Positions 46,281 through 54,646 of a DNA stretch of 64,000 nucleotides are shown here, piece after piece. The notes under the pieces are model-generated. The model saw only the letters and a list, made by a program, of their open reading frames with translations, was not told where the DNA came from and ran no database searches. The position numbers were made by a program, and so were the translations under genes. The stretch is taken from assembly GCF_040730185.1 (NCBI RefSeq), contig NZ_CP160402.1, positions 3,100,001 through 3,164,000 of the forward strand, given 5' to 3'. How positions within the stretch are numbered: position 1 is the stretch's first letter; every line of letters starts with the position of its first letter. The DNA is from Streptomyces sp. Je 1-332. Lineage in GTDB: Bacteria; Actinomycetota; Actinomycetes; Streptomycetales; Streptomycetaceae.

Positions 46281-46294
46281 GGAAACCGGTTTCC
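46281..46294. promoter_or_regulatory. LacI-type operator candidate GGAAACCGGTTTCC
   Basis: A perfect 14-base palindrome with CpG at the centre and AAxCGxTT core, the pattern of LacI-family operators, 112 bases upstream of the malic enzyme start. A half-related GGAAACCGGT copy occurs 52 bases away. Confidence 0.55.
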
Positions 46295-46353
46295 ACCATA
46301 CGAGAAGTTGGAGGCGGTCGGTAGGGGCAAACGGAAACCGGTGGTTGAAAGCC

Positions 46354-46392
46354 GGAAGAGGCCCCCGTCACGTGGTGACGGGGGCCTCTTCC
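46354..46392 (-). terminator. Terminator of the helD gene
   Basis: An 18-base perfect stem with 3-base loop (GGAAGAGGCCCCCGTCAC arms), followed on the minus strand by GGCTTTC, about 205 bases beyond the helD stop. Confidence 0.8.
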
Positions 46393-46597
46393 TGACGCTC
46401 AGTGACACCGACCCGCCATGCTCGCCTCGCGGCAAGTGGTCGCTCGTAGCGACGATGGTTGGGCCCGGGGGCTTGGATCGGGCCGGTGCCACATCAACGG
46501 TAACAAACGATCCCCGTAAGGCAATTCCCGTCCCGAGAAGTCTCCGAAGTCATACGCGGAGCAGGCCGGGACCACACTCGAAGAGCAGGCCGGGACC

Positions 46598-48952
46598 TCA
46601 CTCGCGGAGCAGGTCCGGCACGCCTGCCGCGTCCGGCTCGTCGCGCTCACCCGACAGGACCGTCAGCTGCTGCGTGGCCCGGGTCAGCGCCACGTACAGG
46701 ACCCGCAGGCCCGCCGGGGACTCGTCCGCGATCTCCGCGGGCGAGACGACCACCGTCGCGTCGTACTCCAGGCCCTTGGCCTCCAGGCTGCCCAGGGCGA
46801 CGACCCGGTCGCCGAGCCCGGCGAGCCAGCGCGCCGCCTGCTCGCGGCGGTTCATCGCCACGACGACGCCGACGGTGCCGTCCACCTGGTCGAGCAGCCG
46901 GGCCGCCTCCTCGCGCACCGAGGCGCCGAGGTCCTTGTCCCGTACGACGGCGAAGCGAGGCTTCACGCCGGTTGACCGTACGGCTGACGGGGACTCGGAG
47001 CCCGGCATCGCGAGCGCGAGCACCTTGGCGGCGAGATCGGCGATCTCCGCGGGGTTGCGGTAGTTGACGGTCAGGGTGAAGCGGCGGCGCGGGCGGCTGC
47101 CCAGGGCCTCGTCGCGGGCGGCCGCCGCCTCGTCCGGGTCGGACCACGAGGACTGGGCGGGGTCGCCGACGATCGTCCACGTGGCGTGCCGGCCCCTGCG
47201 GCCGACCATGCGCCACTGCATGGGGGTCAGGTCCTGCGCCTCGTCGACGATGACGTGCGCGTACTCGGTGCGCTCCGCGGCGAGCCGCTCGGCGCGTTCG
47301 CGCTGGGACTCCTCGCGCTGCGGCATCAGTTCCTCGAGCCCGGTGAGCAGGTCGAGGGGGTCGAGATCCTTCTTCTTGCGGGGCCGGTGCGGCGTGCCGA
47401 GGATCGACTGGAGCTCGTCGAGGAGCGCCACGTCGTGCACGGACAGGGCGTCGCGCTTGAGGGAGCGAGCGACCTTGCGGACCTCGCCGGGGTTCAGGAC
47501 GCGGCGCGCCCAGCGGCCCAGGCGCCGCTCGTCGCCCATCGCGGCGAGCACGGCGCGCGGTGTGAGCTCGGGCCACCAGGCGTCGAGGAAGCGGATGAAG
47601 TCGTCCTCGGACGTGATGTCCTCGTCGAAGGACGAGCGCAGCTCGGCGGCCAACTCCGGGTCGCTGTGCCGGCCCGCGGAGCCGGACTGGGACCACAGGG
47701 CGTCCAGGAGGAGCTTGCGGGCGCGCGGGCGCAGCAGGTTGACGGGGGCCGTGCCGCTGAGCGCGTTGCGCCGGATGCGGCCCAGCGCGTCGGCCTCCAG
47801 CTCCAGGCGGCGGCCGAAGGCCACCACACGGAGGCGCGTGGGGGTCTCGGCGGGAGCCTGGGGCGCGTCGTCCTCGTCGTCGTCCCCGAAGGCGAGCTGG
47901 CCGTCCTGGGAGGCGGGCTTCGCCGTCGTGCCCGTACCGCCCTCCAGAGCGCCCCGTGCGGCCTTCCGCAGGACGTTCAGCATCCGCGACGAGCCCTTGA
48001 CCCGGGCCACGGCCGGAGAGTCGTAGACGGTCGCCCCCTCGGGTGCGGCCTCGTCGGCCAGCTCGCCCACCGCGCGGATGGCGACCTGCCCCTCCTCGCC
48101 CAGCGAGGGCAGCACGCCCTCCGTATAGGCCACCAGGAGCGGGGTCGGGGAGACGATGAGGATGCCGCCCGCGTACCGGCGTCGGTCCTGGTAGAGGAGG
48201 TACGCCGCGCGGTGCAGGGCCACGGCGGTCTTGCCGGTGCCGGGGCCGCCCTCGACGTACGTCACCGAGGCGGCGGGCGCCCGGATCACCATGTCCTGCT
48301 CGGCCTGGATCGACGCCACGATGTCCCGCATCGTGTGGCTGCGGGCCTGACCGAGCGCCGCCATCAGGGCGCCGTCACCGATGACCGGCAACGACTGACC
48401 GCCCAGGGTGGCCTTGAGCTCCGGGCGCATCAGGTCGTCCTCGACGCCGAGGACCTTGCGGCCCTTGGAGCGGATGACCCGGCGGCGTACGACACGTCCC
48501 GGGTCGACCGGCGTCGAGCGGTAGAACGGCGCGGCGGCCGGGGCGCGCCAGTCGATCACCAGCGGGGAGTAGTCGGCGTCCAGGACGCCGATGCGGCCGA
48601 TGTGCAGGGTCTCGGCGATCTCGGCGGTGTTGTTCTCGCTGACGGCGTCCTCGGCGGGCTCGACCGACGTGTACGCGCCGTCCGGGCCCTTCTTGCCGTC
48701 CTTGCCGAGCAGCAGGTCGATGCGCCCGAAGAGGAAGTCCTCGAACTCGTTGTTGAGGCGGTTGAGATGCACTCCCGCGCGGAACACCTGGGCGTCACGC
48801 TCGGCCAGCGCGCCCGGCGTGCCGACCTGGGAGCGCTTGGCCGCGTCGGTCATGAGGAACTCGGCCTCGTGGATCTTCTCCTCGAGACGCCGGTAGACCT
48901 GGTCGAGATGTTCTTGTTCGACGCTGATCTCACGGTCGCGTACGTCGGCCAC
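46598..48952 (-). CDS. helD: HelD-type UvrD-like helicase/ATPase (RNA polymerase-associated)
   Basis: A 784-residue SF1 protein. The N-terminal ~60 residues form a coiled coil (SVEQEHLDQVYRRLEEKIHE) typical of HelD. Walker A is YVEGGPGTGKTAVALHRA; Walker B region VIVDEAQDLTPMQWRM; motif III-IV TIVGDPAQSSWSDP and LTVNYRNPAEIADLA; motif VI LRVLYVALTRATQQL. HelD proteins enter the RNA polymerase channels and free stalled enzyme; the HelR branch gives rifampicin tolerance in Streptomyces. I see no rifamycin-associated element upstream, which fits HelD rather than HelR. GTG start with GGAAAGGGG upstream. Confidence 0.92.
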   Translation of the reverse strand: MADVRDREISVEQEHLDQVYRRLEEKIHEAEFLMTDAAKRSQVGTPGALAERDAQVFRAGVHLNRLNNEFEDFLFGRIDLLLGKDGKKGPDGAYTSVEPAEDAVSENNTAEIAETLHIGRIGVLDADYSPLVIDWRAPAAAPFYRSTPVDPGRVVRRRVIRSKGRKVLGVEDDLMRPELKATLGGQSLPVIGDGALMAALGQARSHTMRDIVASIQAEQDMVIRAPAASVTYVEGGPGTGKTAVALHRAAYLLYQDRRRYAGGILIVSPTPLLVAYTEGVLPSLGEEGQVAIRAVGELADEAAPEGATVYDSPAVARVKGSSRMLNVLRKAARGALEGGTGTTAKPASQDGQLAFGDDDEDDAPQAPAETPTRLRVVAFGRRLELEADALGRIRRNALSGTAPVNLLRPRARKLLLDALWSQSGSAGRHSDPELAAELRSSFDEDITSEDDFIRFLDAWWPELTPRAVLAAMGDERRLGRWARRVLNPGEVRKVARSLKRDALSVHDVALLDELQSILGTPHRPRKKKDLDPLDLLTGLEELMPQREESQRERAERLAAERTEYAHVIVDEAQDLTPMQWRMVGRRGRHATWTIVGDPAQSSWSDPDEAAAARDEALGSRPRRRFTLTVNYRNPAEIADLAAKVLALAMPGSESPSAVRSTGVKPRFAVVRDKDLGASVREEAARLLDQVDGTVGVVVAMNRREQAARWLAGLGDRVVALGSLEAKGLEYDATVVVSPAEIADESPAGLRVLYVALTRATQQLTVLSGERDEPDAAGVPDLLRE

Positions 48953-49034
48953 CGAGGCCCCTTTCCGGACGTGCAGCTGCCCAATCGAGCAGCCGTCTAC
49001 CGTACGCGAAAGGGGGCCCCTGTGTGCACTTCCG

Positions 49035-49826
49035 CTAGGCGTCCACCTCCACCAGACGGTCGCCGTCGAAGGTGGTCACCTCGAAGTGGTCGATGTCGTT
49101 ACGGTCCATCGCGGCGCCCCCGTGGACGTACAGGGGGCTGCGTGCCCATTTGTTCGGGCTGTCCTCGATGCCGTACCCCCACTTCGGGACGGACCAGGTG
49201 GTCACCGTCTCCTTCTCGCCGTCCTTGCCGACCGCGACCAGGGAGCACTTGAGCGGGCCCTTGACGTTCTTCAGCTCGAGAACGGTGTGCGTGCCCCAGG
49301 CCTTCTTCTCCGTACCGACCGTGGCGCTGACCTTGGTCGTGGGGTCCGTGGCCTTGATCTTGTCGTCCATGTGGTTGAAGAAGGCGTCCTCGGCGGGGCT
49401 CGTGGGATGCGGTTCGCCCGCCACGGCCTTCGAACCGCCGCCGTCGTTCACCGCGAGGACCGTGAGCGGGCCGCCCACGATCAGGGCCGCCGCCGCGGCG
49501 ACCAGGAACATGCCGCGCCTGCGCTTTTGCGCACGCTTCACGGAGACCTCGTCCACCAGCCGGTCAGCGAGGCGCGGGCTCGGCCTCGCGGCCAGCTGTT
49601 CGCCGATCGCCGGTACGCCGCGGGTCCCCGGGAAGTCCGCGAGCGCGGCCAGCATCGGCTCCATGCCGGAGAACTCCTCCAGCTGGTGCGCGCAGAACTC
49701 GCAGCCCGCCAGATGGACTTCGAAGGCCGTGGCCTCCGCGTCGTCCAGGATGCCGAGGGCGTAGGCGCCGACGGTCTCGTGCATGTCCCCCTGCGCGCCA
49801 TGACTGGTGTAGTCGGACTCGTTCAT
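49035..49826 (-). CDS. rsuA: Anti-sigma factor with zinc-binding domain (RsuA-like)
   Basis: A 263-residue single-pass membrane protein. The cytoplasmic N-terminus carries the ZAS motif with H38-C42-C45 in VHLAGCEFCAHQLEEF plus HETVGAYALGILDDAEAT before it. The membrane helix is about 106-124 (FLVAAAAALIVGGPLTVLA), and the C-terminal ~135 residues form an external sensor domain. It starts with ATG overlapping the sigma-factor stop by 4 bases, so it should hold the adjacent ECF sigma at the membrane. Name by analogy with S. coelicolor RsuA-SigU from remembered context. Confidence 0.85.
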   Translation of the reverse strand: MNESDYTSHGAQGDMHETVGAYALGILDDAEATAFEVHLAGCEFCAHQLEEFSGMEPMLAALADFPGTRGVPAIGEQLAARPSPRLADRLVDEVSVKRAQKRRRGMFLVAAAAALIVGGPLTVLAVNDGGGSKAVAGEPHPTSPAEDAFFNHMDDKIKATDPTTKVSATVGTEKKAWGTHTVLELKNVKGPLKCSLVAVGKDGEKETVTTWSVPKWGYGIEDSPNKWARSPLYVHGGAAMDRNDIDHFEVTTFDGDRLVEVDA

Positions 49827-50407
49827 GCCGTCACCCCCCGCTCCTCGAGCGCCAGCTTCATCGAGCGCAGCGCGTAGAAGACCCGCGAGCGCACCGTCCC
49901 GCTCGGTATACCCAGTGTCTGGGCCGCCTCATTGACCGTACGCCCCTTGAAATAGGTCTCGACAAGTACCTCACGGTGCGCGGGAGTCAGGTCGTCGAGC
50001 GCGTCCGAGAGAGTCATCAGCCACAGCGCCTTGTCGATCTCGTCCTCCGCGGGGATGACCTCCAGCGGCGACGGATCGACCTCCTGCGGCCGGGCCTGCC
50101 GGCTGCGGTGGCCGTCGATGACGATGCGCCGGGCGACCGTCACCAGCCAGGGGCGTACCGAACCGGTCGCACGATTGAGCTGACCGGCGTTCTTCCAGGC
50201 ACGGATGAGCGTTTCCTGTACGACGTCTTCGGCGCGCTGCCGGTCTCCCGCCACCAGGCGGAGCACGTACGCCAGCAGAGGACCCGCGTGCTCGCGGTAC
50301 AGGGCGCGCATCAACTCCTCGTCGGGTCCGTGGCGTTCAGGGACCAGGCGATGTCGGCGAGGACGTTCCTGCGGGCGCTCATCGGCCACGGCGGAATCCT
50401 TGCGCAC
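49823..50407 (-). CDS. sigU: ECF RNA polymerase sigma factor (SigU-like)
   Basis: 194 residues. Region 2 runs through ELMRALYREHAGPLLAYVLR, QRAEDVVQETLIRAWKNAGQ and RPWLVTVARRIVIDGHRSRQ; region 4 through LDDLTPAHREVLVETYFKGR and LGIPSGTVRSRVFYALRSMK. The GTG at 50407 has CCGGAGGCAGAC in front. Paired with a ZAS anti-sigma gene. In S. coelicolor SigU affects secreted proteins and differentiation; whether the target set is the same here is inferred. Confidence 0.9.
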   Translation of the reverse strand: MRKDSAVADERPQERPRRHRLVPERHGPDEELMRALYREHAGPLLAYVLRLVAGDRQRAEDVVQETLIRAWKNAGQLNRATGSVRPWLVTVARRIVIDGHRSRQARPQEVDPSPLEVIPAEDEIDKALWLMTLSDALDDLTPAHREVLVETYFKGRTVNEAAQTLGIPSGTVRSRVFYALRSMKLALEERGVTA

Positions 50408-50503
50408 GTCTGCCTCCGGTGTCCGCTCTTCGTCTTGGCTGGCTCACCGGGGATGTACGTAGGCGGGGGCGGTTGCGTTCAGCCGCCCCCGGAAGAAATT
50501 CGA

Positions 50504-51091
50504 TCAGGCACGCGCGAGCGCGGCCCGCCGCCGGTGCCTCGCCACGCGCTCACGGTTGCCGCACACCTCGCTCGAGCACCAGCGGCGGCGCCGCCCGCGG
50601 GACGCGTCGAGGTACACGAGAGGGCAGTTGTCGCCCTCGCACTGGCGCAGCAGGGCGCGCGCGGCGGGGTCGGTGAGCAGGTCGACGGTGTCCCGCGCGA
50701 CGGCGGCGAGCAGGGCCGCGCGGCCGGGGTCACCGTCCAGGGCGCGGACGAGGCTGCCGTCGGGCCGCCGGACGGCGCGCGGGGCCGGTGGCGCGGCCGC
50801 GGCGAGGGCGTTGACCTTGGCCAACTGCGCGTCGTCCGGCCGCCCTTCGATCTCGGCGAGCACCAATTGGCCGATGTGCCCGCGCAGTTCACGGAAGGCC
50901 ACGAGCCAGACCGGGCCGGCCCCCCGCAGGGCCGTGCGATCGGGGATGAGCCCGGCGCCCGCGAGCCAGGCTCGCAGCCGGTCCACGGAGTCGAGCCGCT
51001 CCACGGGATGGTTCGTCGCCACGAGGTCCAGACAGCTCCGCCCGGAATCGAATCGCAGCTCGTACGTGGCCGGGTCCATGCCCAGTGCCAT
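50504..51091 (-). CDS. CGNR zinc-finger protein with ABATE domain
   Basis: A 195-residue protein. The N-terminal ABATE-like domain begins LRFDSGRSCLDLVATNHPVE; the C-terminal zinc finger reads CEGDNCPLVYLDASRGRRRR followed by WCSSEVCGNRERVARHRRR, the CGNR signature (four cysteines). Likely a DNA-binding regulator. It is divergent from a DUF1772 membrane protein gene, a frequent neighbour, with about 165 bases between starts, and may regulate it. No ligand is known. Confidence 0.9.
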   Translation of the reverse strand: MALGMDPATYELRFDSGRSCLDLVATNHPVERLDSVDRLRAWLAGAGLIPDRTALRGAGPVWLVAFRELRGHIGQLVLAEIEGRPDDAQLAKVNALAAAAPPAPRAVRRPDGSLVRALDGDPGRAALLAAVARDTVDLLTDPAARALLRQCEGDNCPLVYLDASRGRRRRWCSSEVCGNRERVARHRRRAALARA

Positions 51092-51256
51092 GCCCCTGTC
51101 ACCGCCTTGTGGGGTTACCGGTGAGTGCTCCCCCTACAGTGCCTCGCCGCGGGCGGGCGCGGAACCCCTGCCACCGGTCGTGGCTGAGACGCCCGCTTAT
51201 GGAGGCGCGCTTCGAGACCATGGTCCGGCGGCCTTCCGGCCGGTTGACTCGGTTAC

Positions 51257-51841
51257 ATGAAAGCGAACCGTGAGACGAACAGGCGGGTGCACCGCACCGC
51301 CGATGTGATGCTGGGGGCGGCCGTCGTCGCCATGGGCCTGATCGCCGGAACCTTCTACATCTTCTCCTGCGGTGTCATGCCGGGCCTCGGACGCAGCGAC
51401 GACCGCGTCTTCATCGAGGTCATGCAGAACACGAACGACGCGTTCAACAATCCGGTCTTCTTCGCGAGCTTCCTCGGGGCCCTGCTCTTCACGGCGGTCG
51501 CCACCTGGCAGCTGCGCGGCACGGGCCCCTACCGGTGGGTTCTCGCGGCGCTCGTCGTCTATCTCGTGGCCTTCGCGATCACATCGGTCGTGAACGTGCC
51601 GCTGAACGAGGAACTCGCGGACGCGGGCGACCCGGCGAAGATCAGCGATCCGGCCGCGGTGCGCGACACGTTCGAGGACCCGTGGCTGGCCTGGAACGCC
51701 GTGCGGACCCTGCTGTCCACCGTCGCGCTCGGCCTGCTCGCTCGGGCGCTCGTGCTGCGGGGACGGGACACCAGGTCACGTGCCGGGGCTCGTCAGTCCG
51801 AGTACTTCGACTCCGCGGCCGGATCCAACGCGAGCCGGTAG
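51257..51841 (+). CDS. DUF1772 (anthrone oxygenase-like) membrane protein
   Basis: 194 residues with four membrane helices: VMLGAAVVAMGLIAGTFYIF, FFASFLGALLFTAVATWQL, WVLAALVVYLVAFAITSVV and VRTLLSTVALGLLARALVL. The loop NVPLNEELADAG is the family hallmark (N-x2-N in DUF1772). Some members act as anthrone oxygenases; most are of unknown role. ATG at 51257 follows GGTTAC with no good ribosome binding site, so the mRNA may be nearly leaderless. Its last 49 bases overlap the end of the convergent nnaR. Confidence 0.85.
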   Translation: MKANRETNRRVHRTADVMLGAAVVAMGLIAGTFYIFSCGVMPGLGRSDDRVFIEVMQNTNDAFNNPVFFASFLGALLFTAVATWQLRGTGPYRWVLAALVVYLVAFAITSVVNVPLNEELADAGDPAKISDPAAVRDTFEDPWLAWNAVRTLLSTVALGLLARALVLRGRDTRSRAGARQSEYFDSAAGSNASR

Positions 51842-52956
51842 CCACGCTTGACCACCGTCTGGACGAGCTTCGGCGCGCCAAGTGCCGTACGCAGCCTGGC
51901 CATCGCGCTCTCCACGGCGTGCTCGTCGCTCCCGGCGCCGGGCAGCGCGCGCAGGAGTTCGGCGCGGGAGACCACCCACCCCGGGCGGCGCGCGAGGGTC
52001 CGCAGCAGCGACATGCCGGCGGGGGGCACGGGCCGCAGCTCGTCGTCGACCAGGACGGCGTGGCCGCGGATCTCGACGCGGTGCCCCGCGATGGGCAACG
52101 TACGGGCGCGGGAAGGCAGTTCCTGGCACAGGACCTGTACGAGGGGGCCGAGCCGGAAGCGTTCGGGCTGCACCGTGTCGACGCCGCGGGCCTGCAGCGG
52201 CAGCGCGGTGACCGGGCCCACGCAGGCGGACAGGACATCGTGCTGGAGGGCGGCGAAGAGCTCGGGGCCCATGCCGCGGTCCTCGGCGCGGGCCAGGAAG
52301 GACGCGGCGGCGGGGGCGCTGGTGAAGGTCAGCGCGTCGACGCCGCGGGCGACGGTGGCGTCGAGGAGCCGGTCGACGGGCGCGAGGTCCTCGGGCGGCA
52401 TCCACCGGTAGACGGGCACGCCGACGACCTCCGCTCCCCCGGCGCGCAGCGACTCGATGAAGCCGGGCAGCGGTTCGCCGTGCAGCTGGAGCGCGATGCG
52501 CTTGCCGTCGACGCCGTCGTCGAGCAGCTTCTCCAGCACCTCCGCCATGGACTCGGAGGAGGGCGACCACTTCTCGGTGAGTCCGGCGGCGCGGATGGCG
52601 CCCTTGACCTTGGGCCCGCGGGCGAGCAGCTCGACATCCCGCAGACACTTCAGGAGCGCCTCCCCGAACCCCCACCCGTCGGCGGCCTCGACCCATCCGC
52701 GGAATCCGATCGCGGTGGTGGCGATCACCACGTCGGGCGCGTGGTCGATCAACTCCTTTGTGGCCGCCAGGAGTTCGCTGTCGTCGGCGAGCGGAACGAT
52801 GCGCAGTGCGGGTGCGTGCAGGACGGTGGCGCCACGCCGCTGGAGCAGCGCACCGAGCTCGTCGGCGCGGCGCGCGGCGGTGACGCCGACGGTGAATCCG
52901 GCGAGGGGGGCGTTCTGACGACCGGCCTGTCGACCGGTCGGAGTGGTCCCGTGCAT
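51793..52956 (-). CDS. nnaR: NnaR-type regulator: uroporphyrinogen-III synthase-like domain fused to a winged helix
   Basis: 387 residues. Residues about 18-270 form a HemD fold (APLAGFTVGVTAARRADELG; ALTFTSAPAAASFLARAED). Residues about 285-375 form an OmpR-like winged helix (GMSLLRTLARRPGWVVSRAE; AVESAMARLRTALGAPKLVQ; VKRGYRLALDP). In S. coelicolor such a protein, NnaR, co-activates nitrate/nitrite assimilation genes with GlnR. Here it lies directly downstream of narK on the same strand, as in that species from memory. The HemD part may sense a small molecule. Confidence 0.9.
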   Translation of the reverse strand: MHGTTPTGRQAGRQNAPLAGFTVGVTAARRADELGALLQRRGATVLHAPALRIVPLADDSELLAATKELIDHAPDVVIATTAIGFRGWVEAADGWGFGEALLKCLRDVELLARGPKVKGAIRAAGLTEKWSPSSESMAEVLEKLLDDGVDGKRIALQLHGEPLPGFIESLRAGGAEVVGVPVYRWMPPEDLAPVDRLLDATVARGVDALTFTSAPAAASFLARAEDRGMGPELFAALQHDVLSACVGPVTALPLQARGVDTVQPERFRLGPLVQVLCQELPSRARTLPIAGHRVEIRGHAVLVDDELRPVPPAGMSLLRTLARRPGWVVSRAELLRALPGAGSDEHAVESAMARLRTALGAPKLVQTVVKRGYRLALDPAAESKYSD

Positions 52957-52997
52957 GGCAGCTGCTTTCGTCCCGCTAGTACCGCGTGATGGATGAT

Positions 52998-53039
52998 CCG
53001 GGGTTGAACGAGCCTGCCAACGGCCCGTGACAACCCCGG
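52998..53039 (-). terminator. Hairpin between narK and nnaR
   Basis: CCGGGGTTG and CAACCCCGG pair perfectly over 9 bases with a 24-base loop between the narK stop and the nnaR start. It may be a weak terminator or attenuator; it could also separate their transcripts. Confidence 0.5.
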
Positions 53040-53087
53040 TTCACCACGATGTCGTACGTGTTACACCAGGCTACGACCACCCCTGAG

Positions 53088-54506
53088 TCAGACCTGCGCG
53101 TACGTGAGCTGGGGCTTCTCCTCGGCGTCCGGGGTCGGCCCGGAGCCCGGGGTCGGCCCGGAGCCCGGGGTCTGCCCGGAGCCCGGGGCCTGCCCGGAGC
53201 CCGGGGTGGCCGGGACGGCCGGGACGACCATCGGGCGGCGGAGGTATACGGCCCACGTGACGCAGAAGCAGGCGGCGTAGAAGACGAGGAAGGCGACGAA
53301 GGCACCCGTCCCCGACCCCACGGTCTGGAAGGACTGCCGGAAGGCGAGATTGATCCCGAGCCCGCCGAGCGCGCCGACGGCGCCGATGAGCCCCATGGAG
53401 GCCCCGGAGAGGCGCCGACCGTAGGCCGCCGCGGCCTCCCCGTGGAGCCCCTTCTGGAGAGCCTTGGCCTGGAAGATGCCGGGGATCATCTTGTAGGTCG
53501 ACCCGTTTCCCAACCCGCTCAGCACGAAGAGAACGACAAAGGCGGCGACGAAGAGGGCGAGCGACTCCCGCATGGAGGCGATGACGACGACGCCGGTGGC
53601 CGCACCCATCCCGACGAAGTTCCACAGGGTGATGCGGGCCCCTCCGAACCGGTCGGCGAGCCGTCCGCCCACGGGCCGGATCAGCGAGCCGAGGAGCGGC
53701 CCGATGAACGTGACGGCCGCGGCCTGCAACGGCGTACGTCCGAACTGGGTCTGCAGCACGAGCCCGAACGCGAAGCTGTAACCGATGAAGGAGCCGAAGG
53801 TCCCCACGTACAGAAACGCCATGATCCACGTATGGGCGTCGCGGACGGACTCCTTCGCCGCGCCGGTGTCGTTCTTCACCGTGGCGAGGTTGTCCATGAA
53901 GAGGGCGGCGCAGACGGCGGAGACGAAGATAAGAGGGACATAGATCCCGAGCAGCACGCGGGGCCCGCCCCCGGCCCCGATGACGGCGAGCCCGGCGAGC
54001 TGCACGACGGGGACGCCGATGTTGCCGCCCCCGGCGTTCAGACCGAGCGCCCACCCTTTCTTCCGCAGCGGGAAGAAGGAGTTGATGTTGGTCATGCTGG
54101 ACGCGAAGTTGCCCCCGCCGACGCCGGTGAGGAGGGCGCACACCATGAAGGTGGTGTAGGAGGTCCCCGGCTCCATGACGACGAAGGCCGCGGTGGTGGG
54201 CAGGAGCAGCGCACCGGCCGCGATGATCGTCCAGTTACGCCCTCCGAAGCGGGCGACGGCGAAGGTGTACGGCACGCGGGCGACGGCCCCCACGAGGGTC
54301 GCCATGGACACCAGGAAGAACTTCCCGGCGGGGTCGATCCCGTACTCGGGCCCCATGAACAGGACCATCACGGACCAGAGGGTCCAGATGGAGAACCCGA
54401 TGTGCTCCGAAAGGATCGAGAACCCCAGATTCCGCCGCGCGACGCGCTCGCCCCCCTCCTCCGTCCAGAACCTCTCGTCCTCGGGGTCCCACCGCTGGAT
54501 CCACAT
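53088..54506 (-). CDS. narK: Nitrate/nitrite antiporter NarK (MFS)
   Basis: A 472-residue transporter with 12 helices. It begins MWIQRWDPEDERFW and carries the nitrate-porter signatures GGGNFASSMTNINSFFP and GLNAGGGNIGVPVVQLAGLA (glycine-rich helices). Arginine in the GRNW and RPVGGRLADRFGG loops fits substrate binding. ATG at 54506 has GAGG about 7 bases upstream. The C-terminal tail contains four 6-residue repeats of the type PGSGxxP encoded by 18-base tandem units. It should import nitrate for assimilation and is transcribed toward nnaR. Confidence 0.93.
   Translation of the reverse strand: MWIQRWDPEDERFWTEEGGERVARRNLGFSILSEHIGFSIWTLWSVMVLFMGPEYGIDPAGKFFLVSMATLVGAVARVPYTFAVARFGGRNWTIIAAGALLLPTTAAFVVMEPGTSYTTFMVCALLTGVGGGNFASSMTNINSFFPLRKKGWALGLNAGGGNIGVPVVQLAGLAVIGAGGGPRVLLGIYVPLIFVSAVCAALFMDNLATVKNDTGAAKESVRDAHTWIMAFLYVGTFGSFIGYSFAFGLVLQTQFGRTPLQAAAVTFIGPLLGSLIRPVGGRLADRFGGARITLWNFVGMGAATGVVVIASMRESLALFVAAFVVLFVLSGLGNGSTYKMIPGIFQAKALQKGLHGEAAAAYGRRLSGASMGLIGAVGALGGLGINLAFRQSFQTVGSGTGAFVAFLVFYAACFCVTWAVYLRRPMVVPAVPATPGSGQAPGSGQTPGSGPTPGSGPTPDAEEKPQLTYAQV
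53131..53202. repeat. Four 18-base tandem repeats in the narK 3' end
   Basis: Four units of GGGGTCGGCCCGGAGCCC and near-identical variants encode PGSGxT hexapeptides in the cytoplasmic tail of NarK. Confidence 0.95.
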
Positions 54507-54581
54507 GACAGCCCTCATCTCCACGACTAGCGAGTGATGGCCCGAAGGTATGGACCCCGGGTTTCAGCCCTGTGGCCCGCG

Positions 54582-54597
54582 GTGACCGGCGGGGAAC
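54582..54597. promoter_or_regulatory. GlnR-box candidate upstream of narK
   Basis: GTGAC-CGGCGG-GGAAC fits the GlnR half-box pattern gTnAC-n6-GaAAC (with GGAAC for GAAAC), 76-91 bases upstream of the narK start. Only one half-box pair is clear. GlnR and NnaR jointly control nitrate genes in S. coelicolor. Confidence 0.5.
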
Positions 54598-54646
54598 TTC
54601 GCTCTCACGTGGGGGTGGGGCGGTTGGTGAGGGGCGGCGAACGAGG

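Larger units (their letters stand above)
46170..46597. other. Promoter region of malic enzyme with operator-like palindrome; no gene
   Basis: 428 bases without a coding frame of Streptomyces bias. It contains the GGAAACCGGTTTCC palindrome (46281-46294), a second GGAAACCGGT (46333-46342) and the strong hairpin at 46354-46392. A/T-rich GCGAACTTTTCGTTCACC around 46255-46272 is a plausible promoter for malic enzyme. Confidence 0.6.

Noticed and set aside
48953..49034. Search for a rifamycin-associated element before helD that would make it helR
   Set aside because: No GGGGCTTGCGGCAAGCCCC-type palindrome is present; only an inverted GGCCCCTTTCC/GAAAGGGGGCC pair of unclear role.
53025..53042. GTGAC-AACCCC-GGTTC near nnaR as a second GlnR site
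   Set aside because: The second half is GGTTC, not GAAAC, and the sequence is part of a hairpin; it does not fit the box.
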